Both the position numbers and the translations under genes were made by a program. A model generated the notes under the pieces. That model saw nothing but the letters and a program-made list of their open reading frames with translations, made no database searches and was not told the DNA's origin. A stretch of 64,000 nt of DNA from Procambarus clarkii (taxonomy: Eukaryota > Arthropoda > Malacostraca > Decapoda > Cambaridae): contig NC_091214.1 of assembly GCF_040958095.1 (NCBI RefSeq), forward strand, positions 11,088,722 through 11,152,721, written 5' to 3'. Every line of letters begins with the position of its first letter. Within the stretch, counting starts at the first letter, position 1. Below, in pieces: positions 31,257 to 42,703 of the stretch.

Positions 31257-32340
31257 CAAATCATCTACACAACGTTCGCCTATCTCTTCCCATAGGTGTG
31301 GGAATGATTTGCATTGAGAATGGTGCAGGAGAGCCTTTGAGAAACTTTTACTCAAAAAATCCAAACACAAAGGTTTAATTATAAATTGTTTTTCTACAAT
31401 TATTTCCTTCCAAATGTAAAACAAATAGTTTTTACATGTTTAAATATAAAATTTATGGTGTTTTTTTGTAAAATTCATTAATAAATTGTGAATTATATAT
31501 ATTAGCTGAGTGAAACCTTTAAAATCCATTTAGTTATAATATGAACAGAAAAAAGTAGTTTTCCAAATTTTATAAAAATCGCTCTTTTTAACACAATTTG
31601 ACTCCTTATGCATTCCACTAAACACTATATCATGTTTAAATATATAATTTATGTATTATTCCCTAAAATAATTTATATAAATTATATAAGTTGCTGGAAA
31701 GTGGTGTGAAAGAATCTGAAAACTTTTTGTTGTGTTATAATTGGAATGTTCTTATTAACTATGTCTCAAGTTCACAGTTTATCAAACAAGAATATTAACA
31801 TTCGTCAACTCTTAAAATCTTATATGTTATCTTGCTGGTGCAAAATGGGTGAATCTTTAGGAACAGCTAGTATCTATATATCACAAATGGTGTTTTCCCT
31901 AACTCAAACAATGTAGGGTTTATTATTCTACACATATTTCTAATGACTCTTAGATGTTTACATTCTCTGAAGTATAATTGTGAAGGCTGTGTCCATCACT
32001 CTCAACACAGATTCTTAAACTCCTCTCTGCAGGTTCAACTATATAATTAGTTTCCATTTTGAATCTCCATGGACATTTGTATCCAAAATGAAACCAATGT
32101 GGTTTCCTTCAGCGCCTTCAGCCAGCACATTTGCTCATTCATTTCCACAGATTCCAACATGGTAGGGGATTTACAGAAATTTGTATATTCATATTGTTAT
32201 ATATTAAAAATATGAATGCAGTTCAATATGATAAGACAAATACATGAGTTTATGATAAATTCGTTTTCTGTGATATACCATTGATATGCTCTTTTTTTCT
32301 TTAAACGGCAGACTAAACTAAAGTGCTCACATCAACAGAT
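31257..32340. other. AT-rich unique sequence, no gene seen
   Basis: AT-rich non-coding DNA with many stops in all frames. I see no motif, repeat or RNA gene here apart from the short inverted end at 31246. Confidence 0.7.
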
Positions 32341-33060
32341 TTGATGTATAAATGGTCAACGCTCAACAGAGTTAGTATAAATGTATTAGTATAAATCTTA
32401 CTTGTCTCATTGTTAATTCACATTCAATGTCAACTTGTGGTTTTGATGTGGCACGTTTGGCCAAGTCACCCCACCCCATTATGCACCCCATACCCATCTT
32501 GTGGGCGGTTGTGGAAAGGGTTACAGAGGCACATAATGGGCTCAGGGACTGAACCCCACAATTCATTTAGCTAAGCAAGTTACAATCTTGATGAGCTAGT
32601 TACAAAATTCAATATAAGTCATCACATCAACAATGGGGTCGAGATCGACCTCAAGTACAGGTTCTAAATTAAGCAACTGACATGTGGAGAGCTAGTATCA
32701 AAATTTATATGTTTGTCCTGCACACCGCCCCCCATCCAGTGGGCAGCGGTGGATAGGTTACAATCACTTAGTTGTTATTTACAGTTAGCAAACTGAGGAT
32801 ATTTGGCTAAAATTTCTGGTAGCAGATCATTTTGAATGAAATATTGACACATCGCTGGAACATTGGTTATAGAATTGTCTCTAAATTCATGTATCTTTTC
32901 GCACTCCATCACATAGTGACGGAGGGTGTGCGAATAATTTTGTTGACACAGTTTACATTTGGTCAGGTCTACATCAGCAGATAATGAGAATTCCCAGAGA
33001 TACTTGTAACCGAGTCTAAGCCGAGCAGTAGTAACATCTAGAAGTCTGCTGATTTTATTG
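32341..33060 (-). pseudogene. 3' end of a non-LTR retrotransposon (RT C-terminal zinc motif and 3' UTR)
   Basis: On the minus strand, from about 33040 to a stop near 32777, the frame reads TARLRLGYKYLWEFSL, then CKLCQQNYSHTLRHYVMEC, a C-x2-C...H...C motif typical of the end of RTE/Jockey-like reverse transcriptases, and ends YPQFANCK. The 3' UTR follows down to about 32350. Positions 32505-32650 resemble 34115-34260, another copy of the same tail. Only the 3' end is present, as usual for truncated insertions. Confidence 0.75.
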
Positions 33061-33189
33061 GATGATCCATAGATGTGTGGCTCCTCTTGTATGATAGTAT
33101 GATGATAGATGGAATTACTAGTTCCAGTTTCCAGTTTAATTCCAGTTTCTAGGCAGGCGATGAGTACTCACAATAACCTTAAGCGTCAA

Positions 33190-33720
33190 AACAAAAATGT
33201 GTATACTCTTTTTACTCTCCTGACCTTAGTTCTCGAGCTATGTATTTCATTTTGATACCAACGTGTGCAATAACATTCTCTAGAAGAACATCAGTAAAAA
33301 CGGTCACCAAAAGTTGTATGAATACCAGCACCCAATAAATACCTACGTAGATGACTCGCCGTGAGTGTCCAAGAGCAACAAAATGTTTTTACTCTTGGGA
33401 TTGTTATCACTTCCACACTTGTCCTACAGCGTTAATTTTGGTATCAATGTACTCGCAATGAAGTTCCCAACACGGTGATATGAATATAAACGTAGAATAA
33501 TGGTCGCTGCCCACCCGCAAGAGTGTGGGAAGTGGCGGAACTGTTACCCAGTATTGGTGACACGACGACACATGGGCGATACAGCGCTTTGAAAGTTTAT
33601 AATTATTTCACTGTCCTGACATTATTATTGTATGTACGTCATTCATTTTTGTGCCAATGTTTTCGCAATAGAATGTTCTATGAGCCCGTAGGTAAAAAAG
33701 AGCAACAAAGCGTAAGATAG
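33190..33720. repeat. Diverged satellite-like repeat
   Basis: Two or three diverged copies share blocks such as CTCCTGACCTTAGTTCTCGAG / CACTGTCCTGACATTATTATTG and TTTTTGTGCCAATG / TTTTGGTATCAATG, with CGCAATAGAATGTTC / TGCAATAACATTCTC. Period is roughly 200 bp. No coding signal. Confidence 0.5.
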
Positions 33721-34020
33721 AATAGCACCATATATAAAACAACGCTGGTACATATCAGTGAGCGTCAAACACACACGAAATGTGTGTGTTTGATGGTGGT
33801 CAAACGATGTTTGATGTGTTTGATCAGGTGATGTCCTGATCCGCCTAATTAAAGTATGAATTATGTTGAGAAAAAATAAGAAAAAAGGGAAAAAACAGGG
33901 GTGGGAGAAACATGACAGAAAAAGAGTAAAAATACAATTTGGTCAACAAAACAGCATTGTTTAAAATAAAAGATATGGATTGACATTTTGGTGGTTAGGT
34001 AGGTTACATTGAGTTAATTA
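33721..34020. other. Non-coding stretch with a small hairpin
   Basis: Contains AAACACACACG...TGTGTGTGTTT (33768-33790), a short inverted repeat. Otherwise AT-rich and without recognised content. Confidence 0.5.
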
Positions 34021-34260
34021 GGTAGTACTTAGTGTTTATCTGTTATAGATAGGAGCTGCCTGGTATGGGCCAATAGGCCTTCTGCAGTTACCTTTGTTTT
34101 TATGTTTTTGCCCTGTAACCTAAATGGTTAGAGAGGCACATATATGGGCTTAGGGACTGAACCCCACACTACATTTAGCTAAGCTGGTTACAATCTTGAT
34201 GATATAGTTACAAAATTCTGTATAAGTCGTTACATTATCAATGGGTTCGAGATCAACCAC
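34021..34260 (-). repeat. Dispersed retrotransposon-tail repeat
   Basis: Its second half (34115-34260) matches the tail at 32505-32650. The first half has GGGCCAATAGGCCTTCTGCAG, which I recall as abundant in decapod genomes. That species hint is memory and not a search. Confidence 0.6.
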
Positions 34261-34263
34261 AAT

Positions 34264-34428
34264 TTCCTGAATGGATATAACAAAGGGGATATTAATAGGG
34301 TATTAAAATTGTCAACACACGATAGAACACGAAACAATGGGTATAAATTGGATAAGTTTAGATTTAGGAAAGACTTGGGTAAATACTGGGTCAGTAACAG
34401 GGTTGTTGATTTGTGGAATTTTTCTTAA
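34264..34428 (+). pseudogene. Non-LTR reverse transcriptase C-terminal fragment (+ strand)
   Basis: A 54-codon frame FLNGYNKGDINRVLKLSTH, then DRTRNNGYKLDKFRFRKDL, and RVVDLWNFS before a TAA. The order 'R.R.NG.KL...R......F..RVV..WN' is the usual end of RTE/CR1-like RT proteins. The upstream part is absent. Confidence 0.75.
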
Positions 34429-34742
34429 CTTATAAATTTATCTTTATTTATCTTAAACTGGTTGGGAGAGGTACAGTTTTTAACATAATTGGGAAGGTCA
34501 TTCCACATTCGAGGTCCCTTGATTTGTAAAGCATTTCTAGTTTGACTAAGTCGTACTCTTGGAATATCAAATAGGTATTTGTTTCTGGTGTGGTGCTCAT
34601 GGGATCTGTTACAACCTTCTAGGAAGCTTTTAAGGTCAGGATTGACATTACAGTGCAGCGTTTTATATATATAAAATACACATGAGAGTATGTGCAGGGA
34701 CTTAATATCTAACATATTCAGAGATTTGAGTAAGGGGTCCAT
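34425..34742 (-). pseudogene. Non-LTR reverse transcriptase C-terminal fragment (- strand)
   Basis: A 105-aa frame with SHEHHTRNKYLFDIPR and GPRMWNDLPNYVKN, the 'H.TR.......P..R....K.....GP..WN.LP' pattern of the non-LTR RT C-terminus. It meets the + strand fragment 34264-34428 tail to tail, so two truncated insertions adjoin here. The downstream part of the RT is missing. Confidence 0.7.
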
Positions 34743-35379
34743 ATATACTGCCCGGTTGCCTGAAATGCTATATGCCTACTATAGTGGCTTTAGGTATTGT
34801 ATGCACTAGCTCTATCTATAAATCCAACATTATGTTTGTAAATCAACTATGTATGTACTTTCCTGAATAAAATTGACTTTACTGTACACTTATATTCTCT
34901 GTGGATTTGTTAATCCCTATCGTTTGGGAGAAAAAAAATGACTAATACGTTCGGCGAATGACTTTGACTTCAACTTCACTTTGACTTCGTTCATGTCATC
35001 GTATTTTCCGTAATATATAAAGGTTATGACAATGCAATTATATTATTGTGTGCAAATAAGTTGGAAATTTCATGTACCCTAAAAATAGTAAAATAAAGAA
35101 TAAGAATAATTAAATAATTGTTGTAGTAAATTGTCACACGTTCATCATACGCAAACGAACACACAGTTTGGAGCGTCAGTAGACCAAGGTCCGCGCCATT
35201 TTAAAACACGGCTTCGAATGTAAGTAATGTTTTTCTCGTACTAACACTGTGTTATGCAATAGATTAGGTCTTGAATTCACAAATTTAGTTGTTACATCTG
35301 ACAGAGTATGTTAGACGGTGTAATGCTGGTCCATGTTGACGTATTTGTGGGCTTGGTTGGTTTAAATGTGATGGCACAC
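34743..35379. other. AT-rich non-coding sequence
   Basis: No gene found. It has an AATAAA near 34868 and nothing else that I can assign. Confidence 0.5.
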
Positions 35380-35640
35380 AATATGGGCACCCCACAACAT
35401 GCTGTTGAAGTTGGAATGCATGGCATAGGCTCCTCACACAATGTTCTTTATGTGGTCCTCAGGTGATAGTTTTCTATTTAGAACCACCCCTAGATCTCTT
35501 TCTTTATCAGAATTCCTTAAAGATTTCTCACATGGTTTTCCTAATGATAGATTGTGGGCTGTAAGGGACATGTGGGATGTGTGGATTAGTTGATAGAAGT
35601 TCCAGTCTACCTGTAGACAGGGATCTCACATCAGCTTGTA
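35380..35640 (-). pseudogene. Non-LTR RT fragment (DLGVVLNRKLSPEDHI)
   Basis: On the minus strand a frame reads ...SDKERDLGVVLNRKLSPED, then HIKNIV and a TGA, followed by GAYAMHSNF. This 'DLGV.id..L....H' block is from the RT palm/thumb of Jockey/RTE-like elements. A second degraded copy is at 38340-38460. Confidence 0.65.
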
Positions 35641-35697
35641 TATTATACAAGGATAAGATTTGATAAATTCAGTTATTTGACTGAACACTGTCTCTGT

Positions 35698-35825
35698 TTA
35701 AATCAGAGATTTAAACATACATAGTCTAACCTAGCTCCATAACTAACTGCCATTAGCCGGCTCTGTTTAAATCAGAGATTTAAACATACATAGTCTAACC
35801 TAGCTCCATAACTAACAGCCATTAG
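35698..35825 (+). repeat. Tandem duplication of ~64 bp
   Basis: CTCTGTTTAAATCAGAGATT...ACTAACTGCCATTAGCC occurs twice in a row with one or two changes, just before the 43-bp minisatellite. Each copy holds a small palindrome (CTCTG...CAGAG). Confidence 0.85.
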
Positions 35826-35854
35826 CCATCCATGCACAGCCATCAGCCAGGCCA

Positions 35855-37020
35855 TAGACCGGCTATTTTGCTTTTTTCCCAAGCCGGTCTATGGCCCGTG
35901 TTTTTTTTCGATGCCTCAGTGGCCCATGCACAGGTCCGTTCAAGGGGATTAAATAGCCGGTCTATGGCCCCTGGGTTTTACAAACTTTTTTTTCCCAAGC
36001 CGGTCTATGGCCCCTGGGTTTTACAAACTTTTTTTTCCCAAGCCGGTCTATGGCCCGTGTTTTTTTTCGATGCCTCAGTGGTCCATGCACATGTCCGTTC
36101 AAGGGGATTAAATAGCCGGTCTATGGCCCCTGGGTTTTACGAACCTTTTTTTCCCAAGCCGGTCTATGGCCCGTGTTTTTTTTCGATGCCTCAGTGGTCC
36201 ATGCACAGGTCCGTTCAAGGGCATTAAATAGCCGTTCTATGGCCCCAGGGTTTTCTCAAATTTTCTTTCATAGCCGGTCTATGGCCCCTGGGTTTTACGA
36301 ACTTTTTTTTCCTAAGCCGGTCTATGGCCCCTGGGTTTTACGAACTTTTTTTTCCCAAGCCGGTCTATGGCCCCTGGGTTTTACAAACTTTTTTTTTCCA
36401 AGCCGGTCTATGGCCCCTGGGTTTTACGAACTTTTTTTTCCCAAGCCGGTCTATGGCCCCTGGGTTTTACGAACTTTTTTTTCCCAAGCCGGTCTATGGC
36501 CCGTGTTTTTTTTCGATGCCTCAGTGGTCCATGCACATGTCCGTTCAAGGGGATTAAATAGCCGGTCTATGGCCCCTGGGTTTTACGAACTTTTTTTTCC
36601 CAAGCCGGTCTATGGCCCGTGTTTTTTTTCGATGCCTCAGTGGTCCATGCACAGGTCCGTTCAAGGGGATTAAATAGCCGTTCTATCCCCCAGGGTTTTC
36701 TCAAATTTTCTTTCATAGCCGGTCTATGGCCCCTGGGTTTTACGAACTTTTTTTTCCCAAGCCGGTCTATGGCCCCTGGGTTTTACGAACTTTTTTTTCC
36801 CAAGCCGGTCTATGGCCCCTGGGTTTTACGAACTTTTTTTTCCCAAGCCGGTCTATGGCCCGTGTTTTTTTCGATGCCTCAGTGGTCCATGCACATGTCC
36901 GTTCAAGGGGATTAAATAGCCGTTCTATGGCCCCAGGGTTTTCTCAAATTTTCTTTCATAGCCGGTCTATGGCCCCTGGGTTTTACGAACTTTTTTTTCC
37001 CAAGCCGGTCTATGGCGTGT
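35855..37020 (+). repeat. 43-bp minisatellite with a longer nested unit
   Basis: Tandem units of 43 bp begin AGCCGGTCTATGGCCCCTGG, continue GTTTTACGAAC and end in a T-run plus CCCA. Every few units a longer block with CGATGCCTCAGTGGTCCATG and CCGTTCAAGGGGATTAAATA is interposed, giving a higher-order pattern. The frames through it (FYELFFPKPVYGPW repeats) are artefacts of the repeat. Confidence 0.92.
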
Positions 37021-37345
37021 ATGTTAAATAAACCAAATTTTTCACTTTTGACAATTGAGCACCTGCTACATCCAGATTCTAGGGAGGAAAGGAATATAAT
37101 ATAATATCTAATATATCAATCTGTGTGAAATAGATTAAATCCATTTATTTGATATTCAGCTAATAGTTTTGTATTTTCTACATTTATCCATGTTTTGGTA
37201 AGTGCAATAATATGTATTGTTTCATTGCAGATTAGAGATTCTAGATAGTTCTAGATTTCCAAAGTACTGAAACGCGCGCCATACAGGCTTGGTGGATCTA
37301 GGTGCAAGGTAAAATTATTTACATTCACTTGTTTTTTTATTTATA

Positions 37346-37429
<84 letters not shown>

Positions 37430-37893
37430 GTGTGTATATGTATTTGTATGTATATAAATTTGTGTGTAAATCACGGAAATTAACTTGAGGAAACTGGCAA
37501 CCAAAAACCAGTAGGCAGTCTACTGTATTTTATGAAACCCTTATTAGAATAATAGATCTTGTAATAATTTTGCAAAAATAGTGGCATTTACTATTTTTAA
37601 AAGATTATTAAAAAATTTACCGATATGGTGCATTCGGAAGACAAACCAAATTGTTTCACTATACATACATACGTTGGTACATATATCTAATTGATTTTTT
37701 CTAACAGTTAAACAGAAAATAGTTTAATGATATTTATTTATTACATTAGAAAGTTATAAAATGTAATGTTGAGATTGAAAGACATACATTATACTCTATT
37801 GCCTTAAAGTTTATGCATTATTGTAACAGGTACAAATGCTGTCCTAGTTGGGAGGTGCATATTGTAATGACACAGTGAGATATATTTACATAT
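37021..37893. other. AT-rich sequence with a (TA)n microsatellite
   Basis: Mostly unique AT-rich DNA. A (TA)n run spans about 37348-37425. No gene or RNA seen. Confidence 0.7.
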
Positions 37894-38013
37894 CAAGTAT
37901 TGCTGATATGTTGAAGCATGTACTGAACAAGATTGGTGGAAACAGATACAAGGTTAAGATTGCTGTAGTCTAGTCTAATTCAATCATTTTTAGTAAGCTT
38001 TGAGAACATTTAT
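37894..38013 (+). pseudogene. Decayed copy of the DUF4806-like exon
   Basis: 37894-37952 encodes SIADMLKHVLNKIGGNRYK in the frame matching the exon at 46868-46974, and about 60 bp of the following intron also match (TAATTCAAT...GAGAACATTTATG). The upstream half of the exon is unrelated and the donor is weak (GTTAAG), so this is a partial duplicate. Confidence 0.6.
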
Positions 38014-38015
38014 GG

Positions 38016-38115
38016 TTGAAGTTGCCGGTGCCAGTGGACCACTTTGTGCTTTAGGCCTGGTGGAGCTTGGTCCACCAGGCTGTTGTTTGGAGTGGCCCGC
38101 AGATCCACATACAGT
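38016..38115. repeat. Dispersed repeat with CCACCAGGCTGTTGTTTGG
   Basis: Holds an inverted repeat, CCTGGTGGAGC...GGTCCACCAGG. I recall similar sequence as very abundant in crayfish and other decapod genomes; a repeat-library search would confirm this. Confidence 0.5.
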
Positions 38116-38339
38116 CTGCATATGATATACAGTCTGTTGACCAATTGAACTACAGTAGTTAGTTTTTATCATCCGAATGCACCAATATGTGTTCATTCTT
38201 CCCAGATGAAGGAACTAGGTAATATTCATCATCTGAAGCTTTAACACACTCATGATACATGAGAGGTTTAAAAAACTTTTAAAACTTTTAAAACTTTTTG
38301 ACCTATGTATTTAAAAGCAATTCTAAAGTTAAAAAGTGT

Positions 38340-38540
38340 AGCATAGGCCCCTCGCAGAATGTTCTTAATATGATCCTCAGGTTATAGTTTTCTATCTAAA
38401 ACCACCCCTAGATCTCTTTCTTGATCAGAATTCTTTATAGATCTCTGTGGCTCGATCATAGAAACTGAGTAAATTCGTTACACTGGACCTTCCAGATCGA
38501 ATACCATGCTGACAGTCTGATATATCATTCAGTACGTCTG
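38340..38540 (-). pseudogene. Non-LTR RT fragment
   Basis: The minus strand repeats the 'DLGV...' block seen at 35380-35640 with further mutations. It may belong with the N-terminal RT fragment at 39050-39460 as one broken element. Confidence 0.55.
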
Positions 38541-38610
38541 CATCTGAAATTGAGCAATACCGGATTTATTATTTGGTTTTATAAATTTTATACTTATAAT
38601 CTTATTTCAG

Positions 38611-38693
38611 AGACCACGAGTAATCTGGGCTTCGAACTCAACAGAAAAGCCTTCCGTAGACCTGCTTCTTTGCTACATAATAGACAAAATTTA
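38611..38693 (+). other. Candidate host exon
   Basis: An 83-nt open stretch encodes TTSNLGFELNRKAFRRPASL and HNRQNL between a strong acceptor (TAATCTTATTTCAG) and a good donor (GTAAGTATTG). It may be part of the same gene as the exons near 47 kb. I do not recognise the peptide. Confidence 0.35.
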
Positions 38694-39049
38694 GTAAGTA
38701 TTGATTTATTATGTGTTTATTTATTTATTTTTTCTTTATATACAAGAAGGTACATTGGGGGAGAGTACAGTGACTTGAAGTTATACATTCTTGTAAAGCA
38801 ACTAGCACTCATAGCGTTTCGGGCAGATCTAAGTATAGACCAAGGAACTTACCATCTTTTTTATTTCTGATGTTAACATTGTGTAACTGTAGATGAATTG
38901 CATTTGTTGATTTGCTCCCAAGTAAGATGTTGTAGGTCCTTTCTATGTTTAGTGTGAGTTTGTTGGTTGACATTAATAAGTGGATTTTTTTTTAATTTAT
39001 TGTTTACATCATTATTTAATATGAGTGGGTTGGAGTCTGAGTAGATGAG

Positions 39050-39460
39050 GTTAGTGTCATCATTATCTCATATCTCAGTGATTTTGTCGTAATGGTCAAG
39101 TAGCTGTACTGTACAAGTAGAGGACATGAGAGATAGCTGTAAGAGGTATTTCAATACCTTCCTGCTCTAAATCCATGTTGGCCTGGATTGTGGAGGTCAT
39201 TGGTCTCTATAAAACTAGTAACCTGACTCCTGATCACTCTCAAATAATTTTATTATGTGGGATGTTAGTGCAACTGGTCTATAATTCTTTGCCAATGCTT
39301 GTGTTGTGTTGTTTTGGTAGTGATGTGCAATGTGTTGTTTTGGTAGTGATTCGTCCAGTTCTGGTAGTAGTGCGGTTGTTGTGTGGTGTAGTACTTGTGT
39401 GCTTGTTAATGACTTGTATTCCAGTCTTGTGGGTATCTCCTTTCCCCTACGGGCCAACTG
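39050..39460 (-). pseudogene. Non-LTR reverse transcriptase N-terminal fragment
   Basis: The minus strand has KNYRPVALTSHIIKLFE, the conserved start of RT domains in Jockey/RTE elements, and further on QHGFRAGR-like residues in a shifted frame. Frameshifts break the reading, so it is a relic. Confidence 0.7.
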
Positions 39461-39718
39461 CTTTGTTCTTACCTAGCATTTTGCTTTGTTTGGGTTTGAA
39501 TGTTTGTGTGCCGTATATTTTGCAAAATTTGCCATATATCTCATTATTTACTCCTCTGCCTAGCAACAAGTCTGTCTAATTATACTCATTAACTGTTTTT
39601 CAAAGTTCCCCATAGTGTCCTTTATTGAAATCGAGTTCATGAACCGTTTCAATGTTCTTATTTTCTTCTAGATTATATCTTAAAGTATATTTAAATGTTA
39701 TTGTTATTAAATGTTATT

Positions 39719-39777
39719 GTGACATTGCATTGCAATTGAGCTATGTTGTTTACCATACCGTTCATTTCGTGAGTATA
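39719..39777 (+). repeat. Direct repeat flanking DIRS1, left copy
   Basis: GTGACATTGCATTGCAATTG...GTGAGTATA, 59 bp, matches 46339-46397 with four differences, all but one of them transitions. DIRS elements make no target duplication, so this is an older host repeat. Confidence 0.8.
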
Positions 39778-39815
39778 AGTATAGATGCCACACTTGTGAC
39801 AGGTAAAACCATGCC

Positions 39816-40247
39816 TTTTCTGGGGGGAGCCCCGTCGGCTCCCGGGAGCTATCCCAGGCTGATATGCTAATGTCAGACTTTGGCATCAGTCATGTGTATG
39901 GAGTTCTTAGGCCTACCGGGGACCACGGCCAGAACCGGGCCCCCTCAGAGAGGCAAGGGGAGCAATGGCCTATAGAAGCCCCCGTGTAGTTGGAAGCATT
40001 CTATGTCTGCCATCGACCGGAACAGGCACCCAGAAAGGTAAGCGCCCCAAAACAAACCCCTATTCTGGTTAAAATTGCTACCTAATACCGAACTAGTGGA
40101 TAGAACTCCCCAACCGAAAACAAGCAAATTAGTGTGACGTCACACACTGCCGCGCCGCTGTCTGCGCAGCTCCCCCCTCCCCGGGAGGGGGAAGGGGGAG
40201 CCCCAGACCCCCCGCGCCGGCTACCCACACCTCAGTTCTTGAGGCTG
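39816..40247 (+). repeat. DIRS1 left inverted terminal repeat
   Basis: Reverse complement of 45736-46196 from AGCTATCCCAGG (39847) to GAGGCTG (40247). The outermost ~30 bp (TTTTCTGGGGGGAGCC...) differ from the right tip but match the internal complementary region. Confidence 0.93.
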
Positions 40248-40888
40248 ATGCTATAGGCGATGGTCGTGTGCTCTGGCTCCGGTGTCGCTACTGCACTGTG
40301 CTTTGAGTGTGGTGTTAGTTTTGTGGGTGCGAGAGCCAGGAGTTATCTTCAGTACTCGGGCTGCATGCGCCTAGGGCTGCCTTCCCTAGGTGCCCTGTAA
40401 GTACTGCCCTTGGGGCTTGGGGCCACCTTCCACAGGCTCCTCGGGGTCTGCCTCTGCTGGTCCGTTTTACCTTTCGGTTTTTCGGCCGCCTGTTGGGCTC
40501 TTGGGTGTTCTGTTCTCCCTTGTTACCGGCAGGTAAGAGGCAGTTTGCACTGGTAGGGGCGCAGGGTGCTGCTCAGCTTGTACTTCCCGACATCGCGGCC
40601 GGCTCTGTTCCTTGGGGTTCGCTGTCCTCTTGCGGGGTTTTGTTTTTCTTTTTGTTTTTGCCTGGTGGGGGGTTCTGTCATTTTATTCAGTTTGTTTTTG
40701 CCCTTCCACTGTTCTCCTCGGTGGCGCCCCCTGCTAGGTCCCCGTGAGTGTACACGTCCCTGGGGTTCAGCTTTAGAAGTTTGCTTGGTAGTTTTGGGCG
40801 CCGGTTTGCAGCACCCTGCCTGGGACTACCTGAGCGCGAGTCCTCTTAAAGTAAACGCTCAGGACCCTGGGAATCCCCTAGGGGGCGC

Positions 40889-42696
40889 GTGGGTCCGATG
40901 GATGTGACCCCGGAGTCCCCACTCGCTGTGTGCGAGTTTGAGGGTTGCTCGGTCCCCTTGTCTCAGGGTGACCCTCATTGTTTTTGCCTCTGCCACGCTG
41001 CCTGTTGGGTCGGTGATACTTTCGACCCTGAGTCCTGTGAGTGTTGCTGCTTGCTTGTGACTCAATTTACCCAATCCTCTGATGATTCTATTCGGGTACA
41101 GGCGGCGCGTGCGTTGCAGTCTAGGTTTCGTCTGTTGCAACGCGCTCGGTTGGTTGCTTCCCCGGATGCCCCGGGGCTGCCCCGCTTTACTTTTCGAGAC
41201 CCGGACTTGGGGGTGGGGGTCGCTTCGATCCTGGTTCAGTCCGCACCTCCTCGTCCTTCCCCTTCTGTTCGTTCTGGTCCCCTGCCCCTGCTTCCGGCCC
41301 CGAAGCGTCTGAGGGTTTCGGGGTCGGAGCAGGGGTTACTTGATCTCGAGACTCGGGCAGCTTCGGGGGTTGCCCCTTCCGGGGGGGCGGCAGAGGCATT
41401 CGAGTCTTGTCTCCCGGCCGAAGCTTCAGGGTCTGACCAGTGGGCCCCCCTTCCTCCAGCTTTTCCGGCTGCTCCGTCCTTGTCTTGTGGGGCCGGGGCT
41501 TGGGGAGAGGACTCGGCCTCGGGTCCTGTGGTGACGGACCTCGAGGCTGGGGAGGGGCTGACTTGGGGGCCTTGGGCCCCGCTGGACCCCGCCTGGGTTT
41601 TTCTTCCCACTGAGCGGGGCTTGTTGTTACAAGGAGTGGGGTTTTCTTCCCCCCCTCTGCGTACGAGTTGGATTTGGTGTCGGCCCCTCCCCGGGTACGG
41701 TTCCGTGTTCCCCCGGGTACGTCGGTTCCGTCCTTCCGGAGGTTTTCGGCTTATCGCATCCAACCTGGTGTGGTGCGAGCGGCCTTTGCAGCTTACCTCC
41801 TGCGTGACCCGGATTATGCCTCGGAAATGGATCCGTCCACGTTCAGGTTTGGGACTTCGTTCCCTTTCTGGCTCCGTTACGAGGTTCCGGAGTCATCCTG
41901 GCTAGCAGACTGCCCCTTGTTTGGTCTGGATTCCTGGCATTCCTTCTGTCGTTCCCGCACGCTGGAGTGGCGGGAAGCTTCCACGGTGCTTCAGGTTTTC
42001 CTGGGGGGTGAACTTGAGTACCTGAATGAGTGCTTGTTTGCCCCTGCCCTTCCCCGCGATGTGGGCGTTATTCAGCTCCATGTGCAGGTTCCCTCCCTTT
42101 CGGCGGCGCTCGTGGCAGAGGACTTGCGCGCTCGGGGCCTTTTGTGTTCGGCCTTGCGGTTCTTTTCCCTCCTGGAGCTGTCTTCGGATTGGCTCGTGGA
42201 GGATGTGGGGACGCTTGGGTCCGTCCCGGGGTCCGGCACCTTGTCCTCGGCTGCGCGTTCGTCGGCTGCCTTGTTGAAGCTGTTCACGCCGATTTTGCGG
42301 GATGCGGTTTCCCTGTTCTATGCTTCCCGTCTCGCGTGTCGGCAGGCGGTGCTGGGTTCCTCCGTGGAATCTGCTTGGGCTCTGGCTCTTAGGCGTTCTT
42401 CACCTTTTTGTCCTCTCCTGTTTGGGGAGTCGGCCGTGGCGCAGTTTATTCAGGCTGCGTCGGCGGCTTGTCGTCCGATGTCGGACTTGTTGGTTTTCCG
42501 GGGGTCCCGGGGTGGGTCTTCCCGGAAAGGTCGTGCCAGGGCTCGGGGTTCCTCTCGTCGTGGTAGGCCTCTGGTGTCAGGTTTGGGGTTGGCTCCTCCT
42601 GCGGACCCTCCCTCGTCTGGTCGGCGCGGTGTTCGCGCTGTGCGGGGTTCTGGGTCTCGTAAGGGTCGCCGGCCCTTTCGCGGTTTGCCCCTTTGA
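40889..42696 (+). pseudogene. DIRS1 gag-like gene, broken by one frameshift
   Basis: The first part (from 40889; ATG at 40889 or 40898) is Cys-rich (CEFEGC...CFCLCHAACW...CECC) and then P/S-rich to about 41650. The second part continues in another phase to 42696, with YELDLVSAPPRVRF at the join and an R/G-rich basic end suited to nucleic-acid binding. The phase changes by one nucleotide at a run of seven C (41649-41655), so a single lost base is the simplest explanation. Sequencing error in the homopolymer is also possible. Confidence 0.7.
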
Positions 42697-42703
42697 CGGG
42701 GCG

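Noticed and set aside
35832..37031. Frames encoding MAPGFYELFFPKPVYGPW repeats
   Set aside because: Translations of the 43-bp minisatellite, overlapping in several phases.
39945..40127. Identical 60-codon frames at 39945-40127 (-) and 45856-46038 (+)
   Set aside because: They are the two inverted terminal repeats of DIRS1, not genes.
42302..42703. Upstream extension of the RT frame as part of the RT protein
   Set aside because: This part overlaps gag in another phase and has no RT motif; the ATG at 42704 after the gag stop is a better start.
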